Assembly (NCBI RefSeq): GCF_017302275.1
Contig: NZ_JAFLDR010000009.1
Span: forward strand, 62,001 to 126,000
Length of the DNA stretch: 64,000 nt
Reading direction: 5' to 3'
DNA from: Sulfuritalea sp.
Lineage (GTDB): Bacteria > Pseudomonadota > Gammaproteobacteria > Burkholderiales > Rhodocyclaceae
The translations under genes and the position numbers were made by a program. This document shows positions 18,596 through 26,691 of this stretch, in pieces. Position 1 is the first letter of the stretch. Each line of letters starts with the position of its first letter. The notes beneath the pieces are model-generated. The model was not told where the DNA came from. It made no database searches and was given only the letters and a program-made list of their open reading frames with translations.

Positions 18596-19214
18596 CGCAT
18601 TGGTTACCCATTTCTATTTCGGCGTTCGGATATTCAGGCGCGTTGGGGAAGGAAGGGGATCTCTTTAGGTGGCGGCCGCAGCTGCCTGGTCCCCTGTCTG
18701 CTCCGTCACGGGCCTTGCAAACAAACCCGCAAGCCCCTCGCCGGCGCTACCGCATCGCGTACTGGACGCCCGCCGTCGCGTTAACAATCGCGCCACGGCT
18801 CTGGGCCTCCGACGACCATCTGAACTCCTGCCCCGCTGCCGCTGCGCCACTGCGCCGACCAGCGGTAGGACTGCTCGCCGGCTTGCGGCTTGCAGGCGGC
18901 TACCTCGTCGTGATCTGAACCACGCCGTCACGCGGTGAAGCTGCGTCACGGCTTTGTCTCTCCTGCTATCGCCGTCCCGCCAGCGCCGACTTTTCCCCTG
19001 GGCTGCCTTGGTCGCGTGCTGCCCGCCGCCTGCGCCGTCGGCGATGAAACAGCGCTTGAGCAGCGTGAAGGCGTAGCGGAATCACGCCCGCGATTCCCGG
19101 CACCCCCTGCTACTCTCGCTACTCTTGCTACCGATCAGCGTTCACGCCAAGCGTCGATAGCAAGAGTAGCAACAGTAGCAACACCCTCTGATGTCGAAAT
19201 CCAATAGTTCACGT
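18596..19214. other. Region without a convincing gene
   Basis: About 620 bases of GC-rich sequence between the split gene and the second primase. The open frames here are short, proline/arginine-rich and lack ribosome sites. The only clear structure is the inverted repeat array at 19109-19182. Confidence 0.6.
19109..19182. repeat. Inverted array of GCTACTCTY repeats at the 3' end of the second primase gene
   Basis: GCTACTCTC, GCTACTCTT and GCTACC run in tandem from 19109 to 19131. After a 25-base spacer the inverse (ATAGCAAGAGTAGC, AACAGTAGCAAC) runs from 19157 to 19182. It starts 33 bases beyond the stop codon of the minus-strand primase (19215), the same relative place as the 9847-9900 array behind the first primase. 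Confidence 0.7.
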
Positions 19215-21716
19215 TCACTCCCGCTCAATCAGCAACGCCGGATTGATCACCACGTTCCGCCGACGGCCGGATTCCTCCAGCCAGGCGCGCCCCCGCTCGG
19301 CCAGGATGACAAGCGCTGCGCGCAGCTCGCGGCTGTCCCGGACGCAATTCGGACCGTATTGGTAGATCCGCTTCGTCGGCACACGATCAGTTCCGTTGGC
19401 CTGCGCTTCGCTACGTAACCAGGAATCGAGCCGGATCGCCGCCGCCAGCGAGGGCGGCGTGTCCAGGTCGGCGAGCAGGCGCCTCGCCTCGTTCAAGTGC
19501 CAGCCCACGATACTGGCCGCGGCGCGGATTTCCTCGGACGTTATCGTTCCGCTCGCGCCATACTCCAGCACATGGAACAAGGCTGCCAGCCGTGCGACGT
19601 TCTCCGCCGCCTTGGCCGCAACATCGCGCACGCCACGGAATGCACCTCGCGCGCCGAGTTCGCGCTCGATCTCGTCGTGAAAGCGTATCCACTCGGCACG
19701 TGCCAGCGGCGACAGATCCAGCACCGCCGGGGTGAGGCAGCCGTGCGCGTCGGTCGCGAGCGGTTGCGCAAGCAGCTCGCGAATGCGCGCCTGGAACAGC
19801 GCCACCTGCGGCATCGCCTCGGGCGCCGGGCGGTAGGCACGCGTGCCTTGCGTGCTCCCGGGCCAGGCGATCAGGAAGCGCGCGATGAATCCGGTGCCGC
19901 GCGGCAGTGTGCCGGCACGCTCCAGGAAGCCGCGCAACGCCTCCGGCTGGACCATCAGCCCAAAGGTCAGCCGCCGGTCGCGCAGCACGAAGGAGGGCTT
20001 GGAGCGCCGGTCGATCGCCATTTCGCCGCCGTCCCACAACACGTTGAGGAGCGCAAGGTTGCGCAGGATCGTGTCCTGGCCCATGCCGTGCGCACCGAAC
20101 ACCGCGCCGGCCTCGGCCGAGAGTACCCCACCGCTCGGCCAACCGGTGGCCAGCGCATGGGCAAGCGCCTCCGGCGTCGCATCGGCATAGAGCAGTCGCG
20201 GGACCAGTGGCGGCTGCGGCGCATCGCCCACCAGTGCCTCAAGTTCGCGTTCCTCGCTCCCCGTGTCCTGCGCCCGGCGCCGCTTGTGCTTGATCGCATC
20301 GAGGATGCCGGCCTTCTTTGCCTCGAATACCGCCGTGGCCGCTTCGAGCTTCGCGATCTCGGGAGACATTTCCTGCCGCGCCCCGGTTTCCCAGTCGCGC
20401 AATGCCGGGCAGAAGATCGCATCGCAGGTGGTCTTGCGTTCCCCGGAGTCGGCCACCGCCAGCAGATACAGGGAAATGGGACCCACGAGCTGATGATCGC
20501 GGCGCACGTTCGCCAGACCCTGCGCCGCGAGCGAAAGGGCTGAAAGGGCCGAGCAGGCCACCAGCGCCATCGGTGCCTGCACGAATCCCTGTGCCTGCCG
20601 TACCGCTTCACGCAGGATGTGCGGCAGCGCTTCGTCGGGATACGGCTGCGCGTCCAGCGGTTCGGTCAGCGGTTCGGGCTCCGGCCATTCCCTGGCTCTC
20701 GCCTTGGCGACGACGCCCATATCGAGAACGTCCTCTGCGGTCGCTTTGGCGGCCGCGATCGAAGCGCGCACGGCCTCAAGGCCCCGGACCCGGTAGAGGT
20801 CATTGAAGTCCGTCGCGCCGGCTGGACGATCCGCGCCAAACACCGGAACGGCGACGCGCGCACCGACCTCGCCGGCGGCAGTGCGCGCATGGGCGAGACC
20901 CGGATTGCCCGGAGTGCCCTCGTCGTCATCGGCGCACACGATGAGCTGCGACTCTGGATAGTTGTCCCTGATCGCTCTGGCGACCGGGGCCAGGTTACCG
21001 GCGTTGAAGGCAACGGCGACGGCGTACCCGGTTGCCGCGTGAATACTGGCGCCCGTGGCGTAGCCCTCGGCGATGCAGATCACTTTGCCGGCGACGCCGA
21101 TCAGGAAATACAGGCCGGCGACCCGCCCGCCCTTCAGGAATCGCTTCGTGCCGCTCGCACCAATAAATTGCAGGCTGTGCAGCTCGCCGGCCGCGTCGCG
21201 GATCGGCACGAGCAACGCCCCCTTGAACACGCGCAGCCCATGCGCAACGACTTCCTTGCGTGCCAGGTACGGATGCGCATCGCCTACCGGCCGCGCGGCG
21301 TGCCAGATCCGTGCGGCGACCTCACGCGCGGCGGCGTGGCGCCTGATCGCTTCGTCCGTCCGTCGGGCGCTGGCTGCCTCCGCGTTCCTGCGCAGCGCAT
21401 CGAGCTCCGCCGGCGTCAGCGCGCGCCCGATGTCGACGCGCCAGGATTCCCAGCCCTTGCCGTCGCGCCAGTTATCCAGTCCGCCGGCGGGAATGCCGTC
21501 CAGGTGGAGCAGGTAAGCCGCATCGCCCTTGCCATTCTTGCCCGCGACATCGCAGCGGTGAATGCTGCCGTCGGCGATGATGTTCGCGGGCGGAACGATG
21601 TCGCGCGCGGCGAGTGCCGCCCGAAACTGGTCAATGACCTCTGCCGTGGTGAGTACCGGCGCCAGGCACGTCCGCCCGGCCGTTGCAGGTGTGGGGCAGC
21701 CATGCATTCGCGGCAT
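19215..21716 (-). CDS. Toprim/DUF3987 primase-helicase
   Basis: An 833-residue replication protein, the second of the island. The N-terminal ~180 residues include DNWRDGKGWESW and the HPYLARKEV motif common in phage/plasmid primases. The Toprim domain has Glu217 (CIAEGYATGASIHAATG) and the acidic triplet 263-265 (VCADDDEG). The C-terminal DUF3987 P-loop domain carries a degenerate Walker A (LLAVADSGERKTTCDA) and AEAGAVFGAHGM. The start ATG 21716 overlaps the alpA stop (TAATG), so translation is coupled. It differs from the first primase in using Toprim rather than a PrimPol-like N-terminus. Confidence 0.88.
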   Translation of the reverse strand: MPRMHGCPTPATAGRTCLAPVLTTAEVIDQFRAALAARDIVPPANIIADGSIHRCDVAGKNGKGDAAYLLHLDGIPAGGLDNWRDGKGWESWRVDIGRALTPAELDALRRNAEAASARRTDEAIRRHAAAREVAARIWHAARPVGDAHPYLARKEVVAHGLRVFKGALLVPIRDAAGELHSLQFIGASGTKRFLKGGRVAGLYFLIGVAGKVICIAEGYATGASIHAATGYAVAVAFNAGNLAPVARAIRDNYPESQLIVCADDDEGTPGNPGLAHARTAAGEVGARVAVPVFGADRPAGATDFNDLYRVRGLEAVRASIAAAKATAEDVLDMGVVAKARAREWPEPEPLTEPLDAQPYPDEALPHILREAVRQAQGFVQAPMALVACSALSALSLAAQGLANVRRDHQLVGPISLYLLAVADSGERKTTCDAIFCPALRDWETGARQEMSPEIAKLEAATAVFEAKKAGILDAIKHKRRRAQDTGSEERELEALVGDAPQPPLVPRLLYADATPEALAHALATGWPSGGVLSAEAGAVFGAHGMGQDTILRNLALLNVLWDGGEMAIDRRSKPSFVLRDRRLTFGLMVQPEALRGFLERAGTLPRGTGFIARFLIAWPGSTQGTRAYRPAPEAMPQVALFQARIRELLAQPLATDAHGCLTPAVLDLSPLARAEWIRFHDEIERELGARGAFRGVRDVAAKAAENVARLAALFHVLEYGASGTITSEEIRAAASIVGWHLNEARRLLADLDTPPSLAAAIRLDSWLRSEAQANGTDRVPTKRIYQYGPNCVRDSRELRAALVILAERGRAWLEESGRRRNVVINPALLIERE

Positions 21717-21940
21717 TAGGTCGACGGCCGGCCGCCGGCTCGGGCGATCTTCACCCGGGCGGCGATCCACTCGCTCACGTCCGACTCCAGCCAGCCCACC
21801 GCGCGTGGCCCGAGCGGCACGGGCTTCGGGAAGACGCCGTCCTTGATGTACTGGTAGATGGTGCTGCGCGAAAGTCCTGTGCGCGTCTGGACCTGCCTGC
21901 GTCGAAGGAAGGCTGGCTCACGCTGGATTGATTGCGTCAT
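21716..21940 (-). CDS. AlpA-family transcriptional regulator, second copy
   Basis: A 74-residue AlpA protein: AFLRRRQVQTRTGLSRSTIYQYIKDGVFPKPVPLGPRAVGWLESDVSEWIAARV, a clear winged helix with the PKPV-x-LGPRAVGW signature. ATG 21940 follows GAGG; the frame extends back to 21979. It is co-translated with the Toprim primase. It is not a close copy of the AlpA at 6669, so this is an independent module, not a duplication. Confidence 0.93.
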   Translation of the reverse strand: MTQSIQREPAFLRRRQVQTRTGLSRSTIYQYIKDGVFPKPVPLGPRAVGWLESDVSEWIAARVKIARAGGRPST

Positions 21941-22043
21941 TTTTGTAACCTCGTGGCTCGTAGTGGAAGACAGCACCATCCTTCCACGTCACGCGGCCCT
22001 TGTGAGCCCGAATCGGAGCCTCGATGAAGCCCCGAAACTCCAT
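21918..22043 (-). CDS. Possible 41-residue protein upstream of alpA
   Basis: An open frame MEFRGFIEAPIRAHKGRVTW that ends 23 bases inside the alpA start region. It has reasonable composition and beta-strand character, and a real small protein translationally linked to alpA is possible. No ribosome site is obvious and no family is known to me. Confidence 0.25.
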   Translation of the reverse strand: MEFRGFIEAPIRAHKGRVTWKDGAVFHYEPRGYKNDAINPA

Positions 22044-22793
22044 TGACACTGGGAAGGACTTGGTTCTCGGCAGTGAAACGCCTGCGGCCATCAGTGCGGC
22101 GAGATTCCCGGTTATCCACGGGCCGATGCGTGCGGCCCCTCTCTGGCACGCGCGGATCGGGCGGTGGGTAACCGGGTTTGCTCGAATGATTCCGCGTCCG
22201 ACCCTTGCGCAGAGAGCAGATCTTGGCGAATGCTGCAAGCCGATTTGAGGCTTTGCTGGAGCACCAATTTGACGTGCTACGCGAAACAAAGGATCCGATT
22301 GGCGCTGCATGCCCGCGGTTCCCAAGCGGGTGATCCCGGGAACTCTCCAGAGGCGACTCGGTCACAACGTTGATTGTAAAGGTGGCTTCTTCAGCCCGCT
22401 TGATGCCCGTAAGCGCATCGCCCTTGCTCGCACCGTCGAGCGCCAAAGCCGGACTCATCTCCTGGAAGCCGGCGGCCGCAAGGCACGGAGATAGACGTAA
22501 GCCCGTAGTCAAAGTCCGCACAGCATCCAGCCAATTTGCAACGGCTGACGTTCTACCGCGACCCCGCTCGACAAGTACGCGGTCGCAATCAAGCTTCACC
22601 CGCATTCGCGCGTGACAGCCCTACTCAACCGCCCCAGCGGCACCCTCTGCTTCAATCAGCACTGTTCTGCGCCAGGCGTGCCGCGTGTGGCATACACGAG
22701 GCAGGATCGCGCCGACCAATCGCATTGGCGCCCGCCAGTGCGATTCCTGCTGCAACGCTGGCCGCGCCAAACAGCAGCAGTTCTGCGCCAATC

Positions 22794-22917
22794 GCGTCGT
22801 CACTACCGCGGCGCGAGCCGGTAGTGACGACGCGCTCAATGCCCCAGCCGACAAGGCTTCCCGGTCGCTGGCGCAAGTGACGACCCCAAGTGACGGGCTC
22901 CCTGACCCGTCGTCATG
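22794..22917. repeat. 15-bp perfect inverted repeat with AGTGACGAC iterons
   Basis: GCGTCGTCACTACCG (22794-22808) and its exact inverse (22819-22833) are separated by ten bases. Further copies of the inner motif follow: AAGTGACGAC 22875-22884, AAGTGACGGG 22888-22897 and an inverted CCCGTCGTCAT 22906-22916. There is no T-run. It could be an origin, resolution or regulatory site. Confidence 0.6.
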
Positions 22918-23515
22918 CTGGACCGCGCAATACGGTCCTTCTACTTGCCCGCTCCCTGCGGGCTCAGTCCGAAGCAGCGCCGTAGGGGCGCACCCCTGAG
23001 TCCTGGGTCAAGGGCTCATCTCGACGAATCGGCTTCCCACAGGAAGCGCCGTCGACGCCAATGCCGCGCGCCGCGGTGGCCAGCAGCAAAGCAAACGGCA
23101 CGAAACGGGAGTGGTGTCCCGGGTCCCTCGTACCTCCCGCCACGCTTAGGCGTTCGGGACGGACAGAAACACTTACCGGACAGGCTTCACACACCAGCAT
23201 CAGAGTAAAGGGCAGCAGCAAAGAGCAGAAGGAAAGGGACGGAAATATTGGGGCAACAAATGGAGGAAAGGAATTGAACCTGGCGAGGACAAGTTGCTGC
23301 GAAGTCAGATCGCTGTTAGCACTGCTGACGCTGCGCAGCGGCGCATCGCTTTCGGGAATCAGAATTTGTACGGCCGCTTTCCGGCAGTGAATTCCGAAAG
23401 GTGACGGTCTCTTCCGTGCCCATAACGGTCGGTGGACGAAATCGGGAGCGGCCATTCGCCAGGAACGGGGAGATCGGGGAAGCGGCCATTCGCTACCGGT
23501 GGTCAGTCAGCGGGA

Positions 23516-23540
23516 AAGTCGGCGCTGGCGGCACGGCGAT
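23516..23540 (+). repeat. Dispersed repeat, copy 1
   Basis: AAGTCGGCGCTGGCGGCACG followed by GCGAT. Related copies lie at 28839-28868 (minus), 33712-33731 and 50627-50651, and a near-identical string is inside the fleR-like gene (60325-60345, minus). Confidence 0.6.
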
Positions 23541-23630
23541 AGATGGAAGCGGAAGAGCAAGCATTCGCGCCAAGATAATAGCCCCCCGCTGCTATAATTC
23601 TCGAATTGACTATAGGTTGCCGGTCTTCGC

Positions 23631-23651
23631 CGACGGTATATTTGACGGTAT
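23631..23651 (+). repeat. Right-end TGACGGTAT repeats
   Basis: CGACGGTAT at 23631-23639 and TGACGGTAT at 23643-23651, 50 bases before attR. They match the left-end cluster at 4952-5029 and are candidate integrase arm sites. Confidence 0.6.
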
Positions 23652-23701
23652 TCTTGGTTGGTGGGTGCGGGTTAGCCTCTGGTAGCAACGGTTTCAGGCT
23701 A

Positions 23702-23721
23702 GGTTCGACCCCGTCAGCACC
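23702..23721 (+). repeat. attR core
   Basis: Exact copy of 4852-4871. It continues as ACCACC where the tRNA has CACCA. Allowing one missing C the match would run five bases further, so this end may carry a single-base deletion in the displaced tRNA 3' end. Confidence 0.85.
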
Positions 23722-23731
23722 ACCACCGAAC

Positions 23732-23757
23732 AAAGGCGAACTCCAGTTCGCCTTTTT
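23732..23757 (+). terminator. Rho-independent terminator, probable original tRNA-Val terminator
   Basis: AAAGGCGAAC (23732-23741), loop TCCA, GTTCGCCTTT (23746-23755), continuing in T. A perfect 10-bp stem lies just outside attR, where the end of the tRNA transcription unit would have been before insertion. Confidence 0.85.
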
Positions 23758-23819
23758 CGCATTTGTATCACCGGCGAATCCGCCGGTGACCGCACTATCA
23801 CGGACAGGGCTTTCGGCGC

Positions 23820-25724
23820 ATGCTTTTCGATATCGTTCGCAACAACAAGCGGGTTACGCAGCTATTTCTTGCACTCATTACCCTGCCGTTCGCGTTTTGG
23901 GGCGTCGAGTCCTATGTGCGTAACACCGATTCCGACATTGCGGTCGCCTCGGTGGGTAGAGGCAAGATCAGCCAACAGGAGTTTCGGGCAGCGATGCGCG
24001 AGCAGCAGGATCGGATGCGTACCCAGCTTGGGGGCAAGGTCGATCCCGCGACCTTCGAAACTCCGCAGATGCGTCGCGCGGTGCTTGATTCCCTGATCAC
24101 TCAACGCCTGCTAGCGGCGCACGTCCGCACGGGCAAAATGGTGGTCGGAGACCAGCAACTGGTCCAGTTCATCGCCAGCGTTCCCTCGTTGCAGGACAAA
24201 GGGAAATTTTCCAAGGAGCGCTATGAAGCGCTGGTGACCTCCCAGGGCATGAGCAAGGAGATGTTCGAAGCTCGCGTTCGCCAGGATATCGCGGTGCAAC
24301 AACTGGTACTGCCGGTGACGGAAGCAGGAATCGTCGGCAGCGTCGCATCCAATCGCTGGATGGCGACCCAATTGGAGCGGCGGGAAATCAGCGAGTTGCA
24401 ACTTGTTCCGGATAACTTCACTGGAAAGGTAAGTCTGGGCAGCGATGCCGTAGAAAAATTCTACGAGGCCAATCGCAAGCTGTTTGAACTGCCGGAGCAG
24501 GTGCGTGCCGAGTACCTGGTGTTGAGTCGCGATGCCATGGCCGCGCAGGCCGCTATCGGCGACGAGGACATCAAGGCGTATTACAAGACGCACGAGGCCC
24601 GCTTCAAGGAGCCGGAATCGAGACGGGCGAGCCATATCCTGATTCGCGCCGACAAGGCGGCGCCCGAGAGCGAAGCGAATGCGGCCAAGGCCAAGGCTGA
24701 AGGTCTGTTGGCCCAAGTGAGGAAGGCTCCAGCCGAATTCGCCAAGTTGGCCAAGCAGCATTCCCAGGATCCCGGGTCTGCAGCAAAGGACGGCGATCTT
24801 GACTGGTTCGGTCGTGGTGCCATGGTGAAGGCTTTCGAGGACGCGGTGTTTTCCCTGAAGGATGGTCAGGTCTCCGACGTAGTTCGATCCGATTTCGGTT
24901 TTCACGTCATTCGTGTCACAGGGATCCGTCCCGAGCGCATCAAGTCGCTTGACGACGTAAAGGCGGAGATCGTCGCCGAACTCAGGCGGGAAATCGGCGC
25001 CAAGAAATACGCAGAGGCGGCCGAGGCCTTCGGCAACACGGTTTATGAGCAGTCCGATAGCCTCAAGCCAGCAGCGGAAAAGTGGAAACTGGAAGTTCGG
25101 CAGACACAGTGGATTGCCAATGGTGGCAAGCTGTCGCCGAATTTCGACAGCCCGAAATTGACAGGCGCCCTGTTCGGCGACGATGCGCTAAAGAACAAGC
25201 GCAATACCGAAGCGGTCGAAGTTGCGCAGGGAATGCTGGTGGCGGCACGTGTGCTGGAGCACAAGCCGGCTGCCCTGCAGCCTATCGAGTCGGTCAGGGC
25301 AGATATCGAAAAGCGGCTCATTCGTGAGGAAGCGGCCGCCCTTGCAATCAAGGACGGTGAAGAAAAGCTGGTGCGTTTGCGCAAGGGCGAGACCGTCGAT
25401 CTGAAGTGGCCTCCGTCCCGCGTCGTGAGCAGGAACCAGGCACCTGGACTGCCGCCGGAGTCGATTCGGGCGATCTTTGCGACCGGTACCGCGACGTTAC
25501 CGGTACATGTCGGAGTTGGCTATTCCGGACGCGGCTATGCGCTGTATCGGATCAGTTCGGTGAAGGCAGGCGAGAGCAGCAAGGATGATCCCGGTTCACG
25601 GGCGCTATCCCAGAAGTATGCCGGCCTGATTGCGGAGGAGGAGTTTGCCGCCTGGATGGCCAGCCTGAAGGCGAGCAACCCGGTAGAAATCAACAAGGCG
25701 GCGCTGGAGACCAAGGAGCGCTAG
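23820..25724 (+). CDS. ppiD: Peptidyl-prolyl cis-trans isomerase D, periplasmic folding chaperone
   Basis: A 634-residue membrane-anchored chaperone at the Sec exit. It has a short cytoplasmic N-terminus, one membrane segment (~14-32, LFLALITLPFAFWGVESYV), a SurA-like N-terminal chaperone domain (~40-230), a parvulin domain (~250-365: SRRASHILIRADKA, then DGDLDWFGRGAMVKAFEDAVF, then FGFHVIRVTGI) and a second, degenerate C-terminal half. It is normally adjacent to lon and tRNA genes and is displaced here by the island. Confidence 0.95.
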   Translation: MLFDIVRNNKRVTQLFLALITLPFAFWGVESYVRNTDSDIAVASVGRGKISQQEFRAAMREQQDRMRTQLGGKVDPATFETPQMRRAVLDSLITQRLLAAHVRTGKMVVGDQQLVQFIASVPSLQDKGKFSKERYEALVTSQGMSKEMFEARVRQDIAVQQLVLPVTEAGIVGSVASNRWMATQLERREISELQLVPDNFTGKVSLGSDAVEKFYEANRKLFELPEQVRAEYLVLSRDAMAAQAAIGDEDIKAYYKTHEARFKEPESRRASHILIRADKAAPESEANAAKAKAEGLLAQVRKAPAEFAKLAKQHSQDPGSAAKDGDLDWFGRGAMVKAFEDAVFSLKDGQVSDVVRSDFGFHVIRVTGIRPERIKSLDDVKAEIVAELRREIGAKKYAEAAEAFGNTVYEQSDSLKPAAEKWKLEVRQTQWIANGGKLSPNFDSPKLTGALFGDDALKNKRNTEAVEVAQGMLVAARVLEHKPAALQPIESVRADIEKRLIREEAAALAIKDGEEKLVRLRKGETVDLKWPPSRVVSRNQAPGLPPESIRAIFATGTATLPVHVGVGYSGRGYALYRISSVKAGESSKDDPGSRALSQKYAGLIAEEEFAAWMASLKASNPVEINKAALETKER

Positions 25725-25740
25725 TCTTCTCCGACGCAAC

Positions 25741-25773
25741 AAAAAAAGGCGCCGGGTTGCGGTGCCTTTTTTC
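25741..25773. terminator. Bidirectional terminator between ppiD and fabI
   Basis: A7-GGCGCC-gggttgc-GGTGCC-T6. The A-run and T-run on opposite sides let it end both converging transcripts. Confidence 0.85.
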
Positions 25774-25831
25774 TTGGGTTGGTCGGCGTAGTCGCCTTGG
25801 CTTTCTCGTTGTCGGAACCCGCGGTGCGGCC

Positions 25832-26632
25832 CTATCCGGGCAGGGGATCCGCGTTGCCCATTGCCGTCGTGTGCGTACCACCGTCGACATACAGTATTTC
25901 GCCAGTGATGCCGCTGGCAAGGTCGGACAGCAGGAACGCGGCCGCGTTGCCGACTTCGTCGATGGTCACGTTGCGACGCAACGGGGCATGGTGGGCATTG
26001 TAGGCCAGCAGCTTGCCGAAGTTGCCGATGCCCGAGGCCGCCAGTGTCTTGATCGGACCGGCAGACAGGGCGTTGGCACGGATGCCCTGGGGGCCCAGGC
26101 AGAATGCCAGGTAGCGGGTTGCCGCTTCGAGGCTCGCCTTGGCCAATCCCATGGTGTTGTAATTGGGCATGGTGCGAACCGCGCCGAGGTAGCTGAGCGC
26201 GAGCAGCGCAGGATTATTGCCCTTCATCAGCAGCGGACGGGCGCCCTTGGCCAGGGCCGGGTAACTGTAGGAAGACACATCGTGCGCGATGCGAAAGGAT
26301 TCGCGCGAGATTCCGTCGAGAAAGTCCCCCTCTATCGCCTCGTTGGGGGCAAAGGCGATCGAATGGACCAGCCCGTCCAGGCCGTCCCAATGCTTGCCGA
26401 GGTCGGCAAAAAGCGAATCGATCTGCGCGTCTTCCGCGACATCGCAGGCGTAGATCGCCTTGGAGCCGAACTCGTCGGCGAATTTTGCGATGCGATCGCG
26501 AACGCGATCGTTCTGGTAGGTGAAGGCGAGATCCGCGCCTTCGCGGTGGCAGGCCTTGGCGATTCCGTAGGCGATCGACCGGTTGGAGATCAGTCCGGTG
26601 ATGAGTATGCGTTTGCCGGCGAGAAATCCCAT
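25832..26632 (-). CDS. fabI: Enoyl-[acyl-carrier-protein] reductase (NADH)
   Basis: A 266-residue short-chain dehydrogenase fold enzyme performing the last step of fatty-acid elongation. It has the modified dinucleotide site [17 protein letters not shown] and the FabI catalytic pair in [23 protein letters not shown] (Tyr-x6-Lys: the Tyr of PNYN and the Lys of LAKA), plus the C-terminal [13 protein letters not shown]. The ATG is at 26632, with a purine-rich stretch upstream. It is monocistronic and convergent with ppiD. Confidence 0.96.
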   Translation of the reverse strand: MGFLAGKRILITGLISNRSIAYGIAKACHREGADLAFTYQNDRVRDRIAKFADEFGSKAIYACDVAEDAQIDSLFADLGKHWDGLDGLVHSIAFAPNEAIEGDFLDGISRESFRIAHDVSSYSYPALAKGARPLLMKGNNPALLALSYLGAVRTMPNYNTMGLAKASLEAATRYLAFCLGPQGIRANALSAGPIKTLAASGIGNFGKLLAYNAHHAPLRRNVTIDEVGNAAAFLLSDLASGITGEILYVDGGTHTTAMGNADPLPG

Positions 26633-26691
26633 CGCTGTTTCCTTGGTTGAATCCAGCGGCGGATTATAGCGGATCGGCTAAACTCACCGTC

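Larger units (their letters stand above)
22044..23630. other. Gene-poor right part of the island
   Basis: About 1.6 kb in which no frame has a credible start, ribosome site and protein-like composition. It contains a perfect 15-bp palindrome with AGTGACGAC repeats (22794-22917), two copies of a GCGGCCATTCGC element (near 23449 and 23482) and one copy of a dispersed repeat (23516-23540). Parts may be decayed genes. Confidence 0.6.
4852..23721. mobile_element. Integrative genomic island in tRNA-Val, 18.9 kb
   Basis: The element is bounded by 20-base direct repeats, GGTTCGACCCCGTCAGCACC at 4852-4871 (inside tRNA-Val) and 23702-23721. The integrase gene starts 212 bases inside the left end, as usual for tRNA-integrated satellites and islands. 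It separates lon/tRNA-Val from ppiD, and the chromosome resumes with a rho-independent terminator at 23732-23757 that fits as the original tRNA terminator. Cargo: integrase, two AlpA-like regulators, two primase/helicase proteins, RadC, an XRE repressor, a lipoprotein, an ISL3 insertion sequence and several unknown genes. No virion, conjugation or known defence genes are recognised. It looks like a P4-like satellite or a composite of two such elements. Confidence 0.9.

Noticed and set aside
18935-19207. 90-residue plus-strand frame before the second primase
   Set aside because: Ala/Pro/Arg-rich composition, no ribosome site, and it runs through the inverted repeat array.
21937-22605. 222-residue minus-strand frame overlapping the alpA start region
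   Set aside because: Runs through the alpA start in another frame; the second half is Arg/Pro/Gly-rich. A fragment of a former gene cannot be excluded.
22964-23455. 163-residue minus-strand frame in the gene-poor part of the island
   Set aside because: No ribosome site or family resemblance; Pro/Ser/Arg-rich; likely non-coding or decayed.
4852-23721. Known anti-phage defence systems within the island
   Set aside because: No restriction-modification, toxin-antitoxin pair, CBASS, retron or abortive-infection motif was recognised; the unknown genes remain candidates only.
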